Shown here one piece after another: positions 57,652 through 64,000 of a DNA stretch of 64,000 bases. Origin of the DNA: a virus. The first letter of the stretch is position 1. Every line of letters starts with the position of its first letter. Made by a program: the position numbers and the translations under genes. The DNA is taken from positions 1-64,000 of IMG/VR virus record IMGVR_UViG_3300047471_000325; one strand, given 5' to 3'. The notes beneath the pieces are model-generated. The model saw nothing but the letters and a program-made list of their open reading frames with translations, did no database searches and had not been told where the DNA came from.

Positions 57652-57845
57652 GGCTTCATCCCCCTCAGCTCATCCCAGATGCCGCGCCGAATGGCTTCTT
57701 CTTTCAGATGCTTGAAGAGCGTTGCCGTTGACTGGATGATCAACTTGAACTTGTCATTCGGCACTTCTTCGAGCAGCTTCTCGGTCGTCATGCGGCTGGC
57801 TTCTGCGTAGCGCTCGATGATCGTGAGCAGGTCGCGAGCTTTCAT
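57648..57845 (-). CDS. Small helical early protein
   Basis: A 65-residue helical protein, MKARDLLTIIERYAEASRMT. GGAAGGCGAA precedes the ATG, which overlaps the previous stop by 4 nt. It may form a short helical bundle. Unassigned. Confidence 0.55.
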   Translation of the reverse strand: MKARDLLTIIERYAEASRMTTEKLLEEVPNDKFKLIIQSTATLFKHLKEEAIRRGIWDELRGMKP

Positions 57846-58177
57846 TTCGCCTTCCACTGGACGCAGCCGAAGTCTACTTTTGTTTCGAGTGTGCCTAAGG
57901 CTCGCGGATATTGTCTTTCAGGAGGGTCAGCTACTACCCCACATCTACCGATGTCTTCTAATTCGAATCGATGCCAATAAGCGCACGTCTCGCACCTCGG
58001 TACCGGCATGTAGGCGACGCCTGGCTGTGCGGGTATATAGACGACGTCAGGCTCGAAGGGCCAATGCGCTTCGATGATGCGTGCAATCAGTGCCTTGCGG
58101 TCTTCGGACCCGACGACGAGTCCTTCAGATCGCTGGATGTTTTCTGCGGCTTCTACAACCCAATCTTTAGATATCAT
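57842..58177 (-). CDS. Small protein with C-x2-C and C-rich tail
   Basis: A 111-residue protein. RCETCAYWHRFELEDIGRCG and DFGCVQW provide four cysteines in a pattern (CxxCxxW...GxC...GCxxW) known from small phage and bacterial proteins that bind a metal. The N-terminal half is helical. ATGA overlaps on both sides. Confidence 0.6.
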   Translation of the reverse strand: MISKDWVVEAAENIQRSEGLVVGSEDRKALIARIIEAHWPFEPDVVYIPAQPGVAYMPVPRCETCAYWHRFELEDIGRCGVVADPPERQYPRALGTLETKVDFGCVQWKAK

Positions 58178-58272
58178 CGCTGATTCCTGATGTACTCATC
58201 CAACCATCGTGCGCTCATGTAGATCTTCGGCGTGCGATAGAAGATGTCTTGCAGGCGCTCCCAGAAGGTCAT
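58174..58272 (-). CDS. 32-residue microprotein
   Basis: A short frame, MTFWERLQDIFYRTPKIYMS, bounded by ATGA overlaps with the genes before and after. It is amphipathic and aromatic. Position supports translation, but a function cannot be given. Confidence 0.45.
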   Translation of the reverse strand: MTFWERLQDIFYRTPKIYMSARWLDEYIRNQR

Positions 58273-58457
58273 TCTTTCACCTCCACGAAGCCGCACCGAA
58301 TGCGTACGCAGTCTTTGATAAACCTTTCTAGGCCGCCGACAACTTCAGGCTCAAGCACAATTGTGTTTATCACCTCGGTCCAATTCTCGGTTGTCAGGGT
58401 GATACTGAAGCCATCATAGGAGACGTAGACGCCATCGCCGATATAACGCTTGATCAT
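58269..58457 (-). CDS. Small hypothetical early protein
   Basis: A 62-residue protein, MIKRYIGDGVYVSYDGFSIT, with beta-like start (GVYVSYDGFSITLTTEN) and helical end with Cys. The pattern IGDGVYVSYDG resembles small phage proteins of unknown function found near replication genes. ATGA-coupled. Confidence 0.6.
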   Translation of the reverse strand: MIKRYIGDGVYVSYDGFSITLTTENWTEVINTIVLEPEVVGGLERFIKDCVRIRCGFVEVKE

Positions 58458-58795
58458 AAGTCCTCAACCTGTGTGATAACGCGGACTCCAGGTAGGTGGT
58501 GAAAATTACTCGACCTAGCGCCGAGTACGACCAGTCGCTTACCGATAGCGGCGGCGTACCCCATCTCGAAGTGCCGACCTCCGGTGCCAGCATTATGCCA
58601 GGCAATTGGATTCCAGAGTAGCAGTACATCGCAGCGCTCGATGTCCATGATATCCATCATCGCAGCATCAGGCCCATCGTCATCGATCTGTGTCAGCCAC
58701 CTACTCGTTACGCTGTGACCAAGCTTCTCGATGGCGTGCATGAGCGTGATAGCGTCATTCCGAGTGGGGTATGGGGCTGCTATATACACTCTCAT
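58454..58795 (-). CDS. Nucleoside deoxyribosyltransferase-like protein
   Basis: A 113-residue protein. MRVYIAAPYPTRNDAITLM, IERCDVLLLWNPI and GGRHFEMGYAAAIGKRLVVLG match the 2-deoxyribosyltransferase/RCL-type Rossmann fold, with the acidic catalytic residue probably in HFEMG. Such enzymes split or exchange bases on deoxynucleotides. In a phage this may support unusual nucleotide supply or base modification. Confidence 0.7.
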   Translation of the reverse strand: MRVYIAAPYPTRNDAITLMHAIEKLGHSVTSRWLTQIDDDGPDAAMMDIMDIERCDVLLLWNPIAWHNAGTGGRHFEMGYAAAIGKRLVVLGARSSNFHHLPGVRVITQVEDL

Positions 58796-59091
58796 CGTAC
58801 TGCCTCATCGAGCACGTCGGACGCAAACTTCGAGACGCTGACGCCCTTCGCATCTGCCTGCTCCTTCAGCGCATCCTTGGTCTCGGCGGTGACGTTCACG
58901 CCGAGGAACTTCTCGCGCCCCTGCTTGACGTATGGCTTCCAGGCGCCGGCGGCTTGAAGGATCTGCAGGATGCGTTGACGCCCGAGCTGAAACTCCGACG
59001 CACACTGCTTGAGCGTCTTGCCCGATGCGTAGCAGTCGCAGATCATCTTGTTGCGAGTCGTCATCTGTCGCGCCCTCTCTTCGTCAGTCAT
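58792..59091 (-). CDS. HTH plus ribbon-helix-helix regulator-like protein
   Basis: A 99-residue protein, MTDEERARQMTTRNKMICDC. The middle has a helix-turn-helix-like segment (LKQCASEFQLGRQRILQILQ). The C-terminus (NVTAETKDALKEQADAKGVS, then SKFASDVLDEA) looks like a CopG/Arc-type ribbon-helix-helix. The combination would make a DNA-binding regulator. The start overlaps the end of the preceding 53-residue gene by 8 nt. Confidence 0.6.
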   Translation of the reverse strand: MTDEERARQMTTRNKMICDCYASGKTLKQCASEFQLGRQRILQILQAAGAWKPYVKQGREKFLGVNVTAETKDALKEQADAKGVSVSKFASDVLDEAVR

Positions 59092-59245
59092 CTTCGGCAT
59101 CCTCATCGTCAATGTCATAACCTTCAAGATTGCTTTCGTTAAATTCATGCGGATGCAGACTCTGATCTTTCTCATGCATCGGGCAGAACGTCTTCTCGGT
59201 CATCGCCACGCACCAGGTGATCGCACAGGGATACATAGACGTCAT
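59084..59245 (-). CDS. Small acidic Cys-rich protein
   Basis: A 53-residue protein, MTSMYPCAITWCVAMTEKTF, with CPMH in the middle and a strongly acidic end (YDIDDEDAEDD). The ATG overlaps the sliding clamp stop (ATGA). Cys/His residues suggest a metal site. Unassigned. Confidence 0.5.
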   Translation of the reverse strand: MTSMYPCAITWCVAMTEKTFCPMHEKDQSLHPHEFNESNLEGYDIDDEDAEDD

Positions 59246-60312
59246 CCTTTCAGCAACATGATTACGGCGATGTGGTCGTCTCCATCGGTGAGGAGTAGCG
59301 GACTCTTAGCGTCCTTCAGCTTCAGTGTGATGTGCGACTGCGTCGCCGCGTTGAGAAAGTCCAGTACGAAGCCTGCGTTCACGCAGACCTTCAGCGGCTG
59401 GCCGTCATACTCACCGGCAACAACCTCGCTTGCCGCGCCGACCTCAGCCGACTGCGTTGTCAGCTCGAGCTGTCCAGCACTAAGCGATAGATACGTTGCC
59501 TTGTTGTCTTCCGACACCAGCACGATGCGCCGCAGTGCGGCAGTCAACGCCAGCCTATCGATCGTCAACATCAAGGCATTGTCCTGCGGGATGATGCGCT
59601 CGTAGGCGGGGAACTTCCCCTCCAGCATGCGTGAGACGAGCAGCCTACCACCAGAGGCGAAGAAGATATGGCGCTCGCCGACGGTCAGCTCCATCGTCCC
59701 CTGCTCAGAGCCACCGGCCAGCACGTCGAGCGCCTTCACTGGTATAGTAATGCTACCATCCGGCCCGCTGCGACTCATTGTCGCCAGCGCGAGACGCCTG
59801 CTGTCGGTTGCGACCATCGCCGCGCCGTCGCCACTCATCGTCAGTAGGGCGCCCTTCAGGATGTACTTGCTGCTGGCCGCGTTGATGGCGTAGCGCGTCT
59901 TGGCGATCAGCATGCGAAAGTCTGCGGCGTCGAACTGATACGTCGTGCCGCTGGCCTCGGGTAGCGCCGGGAAATCGTTAACGGATAGCGATGAGAGGCG
60001 AGACTTAAACGCGCCACAGCTGACTGCTGCATGCATCTTGTCTAGCTGCATGCTGACGTCGGCATCAGGAAACTGCTCCACCAGTGAGAGCAGCTTCGCG
60101 GCCGGTAGCGCCACCTCGCCAGGCTCGTCGACGCGTGCCGCGCAGTCGGTCGACAGGCCAACCTCGACATCCGTCGCATAGAGGTGCAGACCGTCACTGT
60201 CACCGCGTAGGCGAACGTGGCCGAGGATGGCGATCGCTGGCTTGCTTGGGACGACGCGGTTGAGAAGTCTCAATTCAGCCGCGAGGACTTGTGAGTTTAC
60301 AACGATGTGCAT
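59242..60312 (-). CDS. dnaN: DNA polymerase III beta subunit-like sliding clamp
   Basis: A 356-residue protein, MHIVVNSQVLAAELRLLNRV, with AAGGAGCAGC before the ATG. Three repeated domains are visible, with features such as GHVRLRGDSDGLHLYATDVE, SKYILKGALLTMSGDGAAMVATDSRRLAL and FPAYERIIP. It should form a ring that holds the polymerase on DNA. The C-terminus ends IAVIMLLKG, a little shorter than the usual MPMRL. A bacterial-type clamp next to a family A polymerase is unusual, though known in some phages. Confidence 0.9.
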   Translation of the reverse strand: MHIVVNSQVLAAELRLLNRVVPSKPAIAILGHVRLRGDSDGLHLYATDVEVGLSTDCAARVDEPGEVALPAAKLLSLVEQFPDADVSMQLDKMHAAVSCGAFKSRLSSLSVNDFPALPEASGTTYQFDAADFRMLIAKTRYAINAASSKYILKGALLTMSGDGAAMVATDSRRLALATMSRSGPDGSITIPVKALDVLAGGSEQGTMELTVGERHIFFASGGRLLVSRMLEGKFPAYERIIPQDNALMLTIDRLALTAALRRIVLVSEDNKATYLSLSAGQLELTTQSAEVGAASEVVAGEYDGQPLKVCVNAGFVLDFLNAATQSHITLKLKDAKSPLLLTDGDDHIAVIMLLKG

Positions 60313-60320
60313 GCTGCTCC

Positions 60321-60710
60321 TTATGTTCGATGCTCTTTCAACACTTGCTCCACCAGCCACCGCATATCAAATCCCACGCACCACGCCTCGGGAATCAAAT
60401 CCCACCCGTCGCGGTCCATCACCGTCCTCGGATGCACGATCAGCGTCTGCTCGATGCCGCGGTGTTCTTTCCAGATAACATAACGGCAATGGCCTGCAGC
60501 GGCAAGACGAGCGCAGCAGAGTTGCTGGTCACCTGGACTATCGAAGTGCGGCGTCGCGTGCTTTCCTTCCCAGCGACTCGTCCGTCCGCAGCCGACGACC
60601 TCGATGTCGGGAGCGCCGTTCGTCGCATAGGCAAGCAGCATAAAGCTTGGCGCTTGACGCTTCAACTCTTTCCTAAATAACGACTTCAATTCGCCTTCAC
60701 GCTTGGACAT
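60321..60710 (-). CDS. VRR-NUC-like nuclease, probably leaderless mRNA
   Basis: A 129-residue protein. GAPDIEVVGCGRTSRWEGK contains the Asp, Glu and Lys of the PD-(D/E)xK core, followed by DQQLCCARLAAAGHCRYVIW. This is the pattern of the VRR-NUC family in phages. No ribosome binding site precedes the ATG; the promoter at 60717-60745 places the transcription start at or next to this ATG. It may act in recombination or DNA repair. Confidence 0.75.
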   Translation of the reverse strand: MSKREGELKSLFRKELKRQAPSFMLLAYATNGAPDIEVVGCGRTSRWEGKHATPHFDSPGDQQLCCARLAAAGHCRYVIWKEHRGIEQTLIVHPRTVMDRDGWDLIPEAWCVGFDMRWLVEQVLKEHRT

Positions 60711-60716
60711 ATATCA

Positions 60717-60745
60717 AGACTAGCACAAAATTTTAGTGGTGTCTA
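60717..60745 (-). promoter_or_regulatory. Promoter of the VRR-NUC gene
   Basis: TAGACA (60740-60745), 17-bp spacer, TAGTCT (60717-60722). The -35 overlaps the stop codon of the polymerase gene. Only 6 nt lie between the -10 and the ATG, so transcription should begin at the start codon itself. Confidence 0.65.
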
Positions 60746-63700
60746 CTTACAATCCGCCCAGTTCTTTCCAGTCCCACATTCCCACAAGATCGGTACTTTC
60801 AGCGGAAAGCTCTGCGCGTTCAGGATCGCCGAGACCTTCTCTTTCGTCTCCGGCGTCGTGGCGTCACCAAGTACGGCGTCGTGATTCGTGATGCGCAGGA
60901 TGAAGCCTATCTCCTTACGCTGCGCGTGCAGCTCGACGAGCTTCTGCTTCATGATGTCGGCGCCGGTGCCCTGCAGCACTCGGTTGAGACCGATGTATGG
61001 CTTATAGTTGTTGACGCAGCGACTTCGTCGTCCGAGCAACGTCTTGACGTAGCCGCGGTGCTGAAACTGTCGGTGCAATATGTCGTTCTTCTTGCAGTAC
61101 TCGTCGCACTCGTTCTTCATCAAGTGCGAAGCACGATCCAGCAGCGCGCCAGCCTCTGGGTGCGCCTTCTTGTAGGCAGCCTCGATCTCCTTGATGGTCT
61201 TCAGCCTCGGGTCATCCCAGCGCTTTGCTCTGCGTATCTCTTCGCCGACGCGCTCCGAGATGAAGCCCATCATCACGGCAAGCTTGATGCTCTTTGCGCC
61301 ATACTGTGCCGCGAAGTTGTAGCTCTTCGTGTGCGTATAGTTCATGTCGGGCTTGTAGGCGACCAGCATCTCTTGCATCTTCTTGTGAAATGACATCCAC
61401 GGGTCGTCTTTATAGGCTTGAAGCAGCTTAGCGTTACCCGAATATTGCACGAGCAGTCGAAACTCGATCTGCGCGGCATCACCTTCGAAGTACTCGCCAG
61501 AGCCAGGCACGAACAGACGACGGGGGAAGAGTTCGTCGCCGAAGATCTCACCGTGATTATAGGCATTCGGCACCTGCTGAACGATGCCGATCGAGAAGCG
61601 TCCGCTTACCGTGCCGCCGTCGTCGCTCGCCAGCTGATTGATGTTATAGCGAAGAACGCCATCTTGGATGTGCTCTGGGTACGCCTTAAAGATCTTGCTG
61701 TTCAGCGACGCATACTGACTTGCGCGCTGCCCCTTGCGAACCAGCGGATGATCGACTTCGTTCAGCACGCTCTCGGAAAACGAGTCTGGTACTACTAAGT
61801 GTAGCGACTCGATGAGCCGCTTCCACCCTGCCGCCGTATGTTCGAATGCGAAGCCACATTCGCGGCTGACCTCCCACAGCAGCCGATCGTGCTCGGCCAT
61901 GCATTCGCGGCCGTACTGTTCGAGCAGCAGCACGTCGATCGGACTGCCGTTCTTCTCCATCTCGACGACGGTCGGGATGACGGCGTCTTCGAGGTCGTGT
62001 ACCGCGCGCAGTTCCTGCTTACTGATCTCAGGATCCATGACGGCGCGCAGCCTACCAACGAGTCGCGCTGTCGCCCGCTCACGCTCTGCTGCCTGCGCTG
62101 CCGTAAATCGATGATGCTGCGTCTCGTCGAGTCGCAGTGCAAACTGCTCGCCTGGAAAGTAGTCGGCTGCCAGCAGGTCGAGACTGAAGCGCTTGCGACG
62201 GTCGTCGAGTAGAGCCGCCGTATGTTGTACGTCGGAGAACGTACAACCTTGTTCTTCAAGGTCGATGCCCCACTCGCGCGCCACGTGGACGTCGAACTTC
62301 GTCTTGCTATTAACAATTTTCTTACCGCGCAGCTGCTCCAGCGCCCAGCGCTTGACGGTCTCTTCACTGAGGTTGCCATCAGCGAAGCCGAACGGCAGGA
62401 AACGACACAGCTGCCCGTCAAGCGTGCTTACCGTCACGCCGCATGGCCTGTCGCCGCCGGCCCAATTCAGGCCGGTGGTGGCGAAGTTCAGAACCACTTC
62501 GTCGATGCCGGTGAGGTCAGGCGGCTCGTCTGGCACGTAGTCAGTCGGCGATGACGCATCGAGAAACTGTGCCAGCGTCTGCCCTGAGCGCGCTTCTTCG
62601 AAGAGCGTCTCGGAGGTATCGGCCGGCATCTGCTCGACGACGAGGGGCTCGAGCCACACTGTCGCCAGCGGGATCAGTTGCTCGCGATGCTGCTTGATCG
62701 TCGCGCGCTCGACGTCAGTCAGGCTGCTTGACTCTGAAACGAAGAACTTTCCGTCTCGCGTCAGCAGGCGGTGGCTGTTCAGGGCCAGCTCAGCCTTGAA
62801 TCTAACTGGGTCGAAATCAGTCTCAGGCTCCTGCGGCCTGGATTCCGGCTGAGGACTGGCTAGGGCCGGCTGTTCGGAGGTCGGGCTAGACTTCTCTAGG
62901 CTGGGCTCGGGCCCGGCAGGGACAGGCTGTACTGCCCGGATGAAGCTCAGCGCGGAGATGGTCGGTTTGGAGCTCGCCAGCTGGCTCTGCTGTATCGGGC
63001 GGGGCCGTGCATCGTCGAGCGGCATGGCGTCCAGCGTCAGGTCGTAGATATTCGTCAGGTCAGCGTCAGATCGGAGCTTTAGCACGTTGCGGCCATATTC
63101 TTGACCGAATGCGCGATAGTCGACGCTGTGTTGCCAACGCTTAATGCCCTCTTCACTTGATCCGAACTTCCGCTCGACAGTCGTACAGTCTGGGTGCTGC
63201 TCACGTAGACTCTCGGCCATCAGCCAGCGACCGTCTCTCGACAGAATACTTCGTCCTACGTCGCATGGCGTCAGACGAGAGTCGTAGCCGTCGTTACACG
63301 AGGCGCACTGTTGACATGTAATGCAGTGCTCCTGCCAGTCCGCTTCGACTCCACCTGAACCCTTATAGAGTTCGTCGGCGTTGCCGCCCTTCATCGTCAG
63401 GGTCGGCTTCTTGTACATCAAGAACGCGTTGAAGAGTACCGTACAGTGCCCGTCTTTCAGGATTCTCAGACTCAGGTCAGTGTCCTCATTATAGCGCCCA
63501 CGCCAGCGCATCGGCGTGCCGTCAGTATTCGTTAGATCGTTACGCAGGAGAATGCCAGAATAGCACCGCGTATTGAGCGTGATCGGCTTGATCTTGGCAC
63601 CTTGCTTGCGCGGCGCAAAATAATCGTAGTTAAATGCCGCCATCGCGACATCTTCATAGCGGTCGACCCAGTCCTCGATGGCGCAGTGTAGGATACCGCT

Positions 63701-64000
63701 GTCGACCTCGACCTTCAGGTTGTCCTGAAAGCGACAGAAGCCCGAGATGTTATCATCGAAGATCCAGTGACGCTTTGCGCCAGTCGCCACTGCATGATCC
63801 CAGACGAAGTTACGCGCCGGGATACTCCCTTGCCCGAGGTTGCTGAATGGCAGAACGATGATCTTCTCACGCGGCATAACACGCGCATACTGCTCGAGAT
63901 CTTGCGGCTCGATGACAATGTGATATGGCACGTGGATAAATTCTTCGAAGCACTTCTGCGTGAGACGTGTATCTGCACGGTTCTTGCTGATGATGTAAAT
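60743..64000 (-). CDS. Glycosyltransferase fused to family A DNA polymerase (partial)
   Basis: One frame open from beyond the window edge to 60743, at least 1085 residues. Numbered from codon 63931: residues 1-290 (with about 23 more upstream, including IYIISKNRADTRLTQKCFEE) resemble the TET-associated GT-A glycosyltransferases, with IFDDN (57-61) and NEDTDLSLRIL (148-158). A cysteine cluster (203-223) and a Pro-rich linker follow. Residues 470-620 resemble a DEDD exonuclease that has lost residues (LNFATTGL at 481-488). Polymerase motifs are GDAAQIEFRL (817-826), KSYNFAAQYG (869-878) and TNHDAV (1015-1020). It probably replicates phage DNA; the attached glycosyltransferase suggests linked base modification. 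Confidence 0.8.
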   Translation of the reverse strand: MYIISKNRADTRLTQKCFEEFIHVPYHIVIEPQDLEQYARVMPREKIIVLPFSNLGQGSIPARNFVWDHAVATGAKRHWIFDDNISGFCRFQDNLKVEVDSGILHCAIEDWVDRYEDVAMAAFNYDYFAPRKQGAKIKPITLNTRCYSGILLRNDLTNTDGTPMRWRGRYNEDTDLSLRILKDGHCTVLFNAFLMYKKPTLTMKGGNADELYKGSGGVEADWQEHCITCQQCASCNDGYDSRLTPCDVGRSILSRDGRWLMAESLREQHPDCTTVERKFGSSEEGIKRWQHSVDYRAFGQEYGRNVLKLRSDADLTNIYDLTLDAMPLDDARPRPIQQSQLASSKPTISALSFIRAVQPVPAGPEPSLEKSSPTSEQPALASPQPESRPQEPETDFDPVRFKAELALNSHRLLTRDGKFFVSESSSLTDVERATIKQHREQLIPLATVWLEPLVVEQMPADTSETLFEEARSGQTLAQFLDASSPTDYVPDEPPDLTGIDEVVLNFATTGLNWAGGDRPCGVTVSTLDGQLCRFLPFGFADGNLSEETVKRWALEQLRGKKIVNSKTKFDVHVAREWGIDLEEQGCTFSDVQHTAALLDDRRKRFSLDLLAADYFPGEQFALRLDETQHHRFTAAQAAERERATARLVGRLRAVMDPEISKQELRAVHDLEDAVIPTVVEMEKNGSPIDVLLLEQYGRECMAEHDRLLWEVSRECGFAFEHTAAGWKRLIESLHLVVPDSFSESVLNEVDHPLVRKGQRASQYASLNSKIFKAYPEHIQDGVLRYNINQLASDDGGTVSGRFSIGIVQQVPNAYNHGEIFGDELFPRRLFVPGSGEYFEGDAAQIEFRLLVQYSGNAKLLQAYKDDPWMSFHKKMQEMLVAYKPDMNYTHTKSYNFAAQYGAKSIKLAVMMGFISERVGEEIRRAKRWDDPRLKTIKEIEAAYKKAHPEAGALLDRASHLMKNECDEYCKKNDILHRQFQHRGYVKTLLGRRSRCVNNYKPYIGLNRVLQGTGADIMKQKLVELHAQRKEIGFILRITNHDAVLGDATTPETKEKVSAILNAQSFPLKVPILWECGTGKNWADCK

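Noticed and set aside
1-64000. Diversity-generating retroelement, integrase, or insertion sequence
   Set aside because: No reverse transcriptase, template/variable repeat pair, recombinase or transposase motif was seen in any frame.

Overview
The window is a 64-kb piece of a tailed double-stranded DNA phage genome. It carries terminase, portal, DUF2213-type protease, HK97-fold capsid, tail tube, tail chaperones joined by a programmed -1 frameshift, and a 1052-residue tape measure. A tape measure plus tail tube and no sheath gene points to a siphovirus with a long non-contractile tail. No integrase, repressor, tRNA, rRNA, CRISPR array or insertion sequence was seen. The host cannot be named. 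A lipobox protein and the promoter style (TAGACA, 17 bp, TANNNT, including one apparently leaderless gene) are the only hints. Both edges cut through genes, so the genome continues on both sides.

Layout. (1) 1-3148, minus strand: a compact operon of small early genes, including a DUF2786 protein and several cysteine-rich or coiled-coil proteins, with two promoters plus one internal one and a terminator at 921-963. (2) 3203-6329, plus strand: an AT-richer unit with its own promoter, a structured RNA leader, an HNH nuclease and an AEP primase-polymerase/helicase. (3) 6580-18353, plus: small and large terminase, portal, MuF-like protein, small membrane proteins, HNH nuclease, protease, scaffold-like protein, decoration protein, major capsid and other virion proteins. 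(4) 18350-33190, plus: a long island of methyltransferases and glycosyltransferases, interleaved with virion genes (Asp-box propeller, a 20-repeat protein, head-tail connector genes). (5) 33187-43681, plus: neck, tail terminator, tail tube, chaperones, tape measure, a very long distal tail protein, fibre. (6) 43669-48593, plus: small membrane proteins, glycan-hydrolase-like proteins, a lipoprotein and Ig-like proteins, probably host adsorption and lysis, ending at a strong terminator (48636-48678). (7) 64000-48741, minus: replication and early genes transcribed towards the structural block: a DNA polymerase, VRR-NUC-like nuclease, bacterial-type sliding clamp, HTH/RHH regulator, deoxyribosyltransferase-like protein, DEDDh exonuclease, SNF2-like helicase, recombination-associated proteins and many small proteins.

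The most unusual element is the polymerase at 60743-64000. One open frame joins a TAGT-like GT-A glycosyltransferase domain, a cysteine cluster, a proline-rich linker, a 3'-5' exonuclease domain that has lost catalytic acidic residues, and a family A polymerase domain. A separate DnaQ-like exonuclease with intact residues lies in the same operon, suggesting proofreading in trans. Together with at least six other glycosyltransferases, several methyltransferases and a deoxyribosyltransferase-like gene, this raises the possibility of DNA base hypermodification coupled to replication, or of extensive virion glycosylation.

A second theme is RNA structure in leaders. Three minus-strand genes share a small bulged hairpin with covarying stems, about 20 nt before the start codon. 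Three others have a larger leader closed by an 8-12 bp stem at the same distance. Five further hairpins separate the genes around the capsid and tail-tube proteins. Genes are very tightly packed (ATGA, GTGA and TGATG overlaps throughout), and no gene-free stretch exceeds 300 bases; the longest, 6330-6579, holds a long inverted repeat and a candidate promoter.
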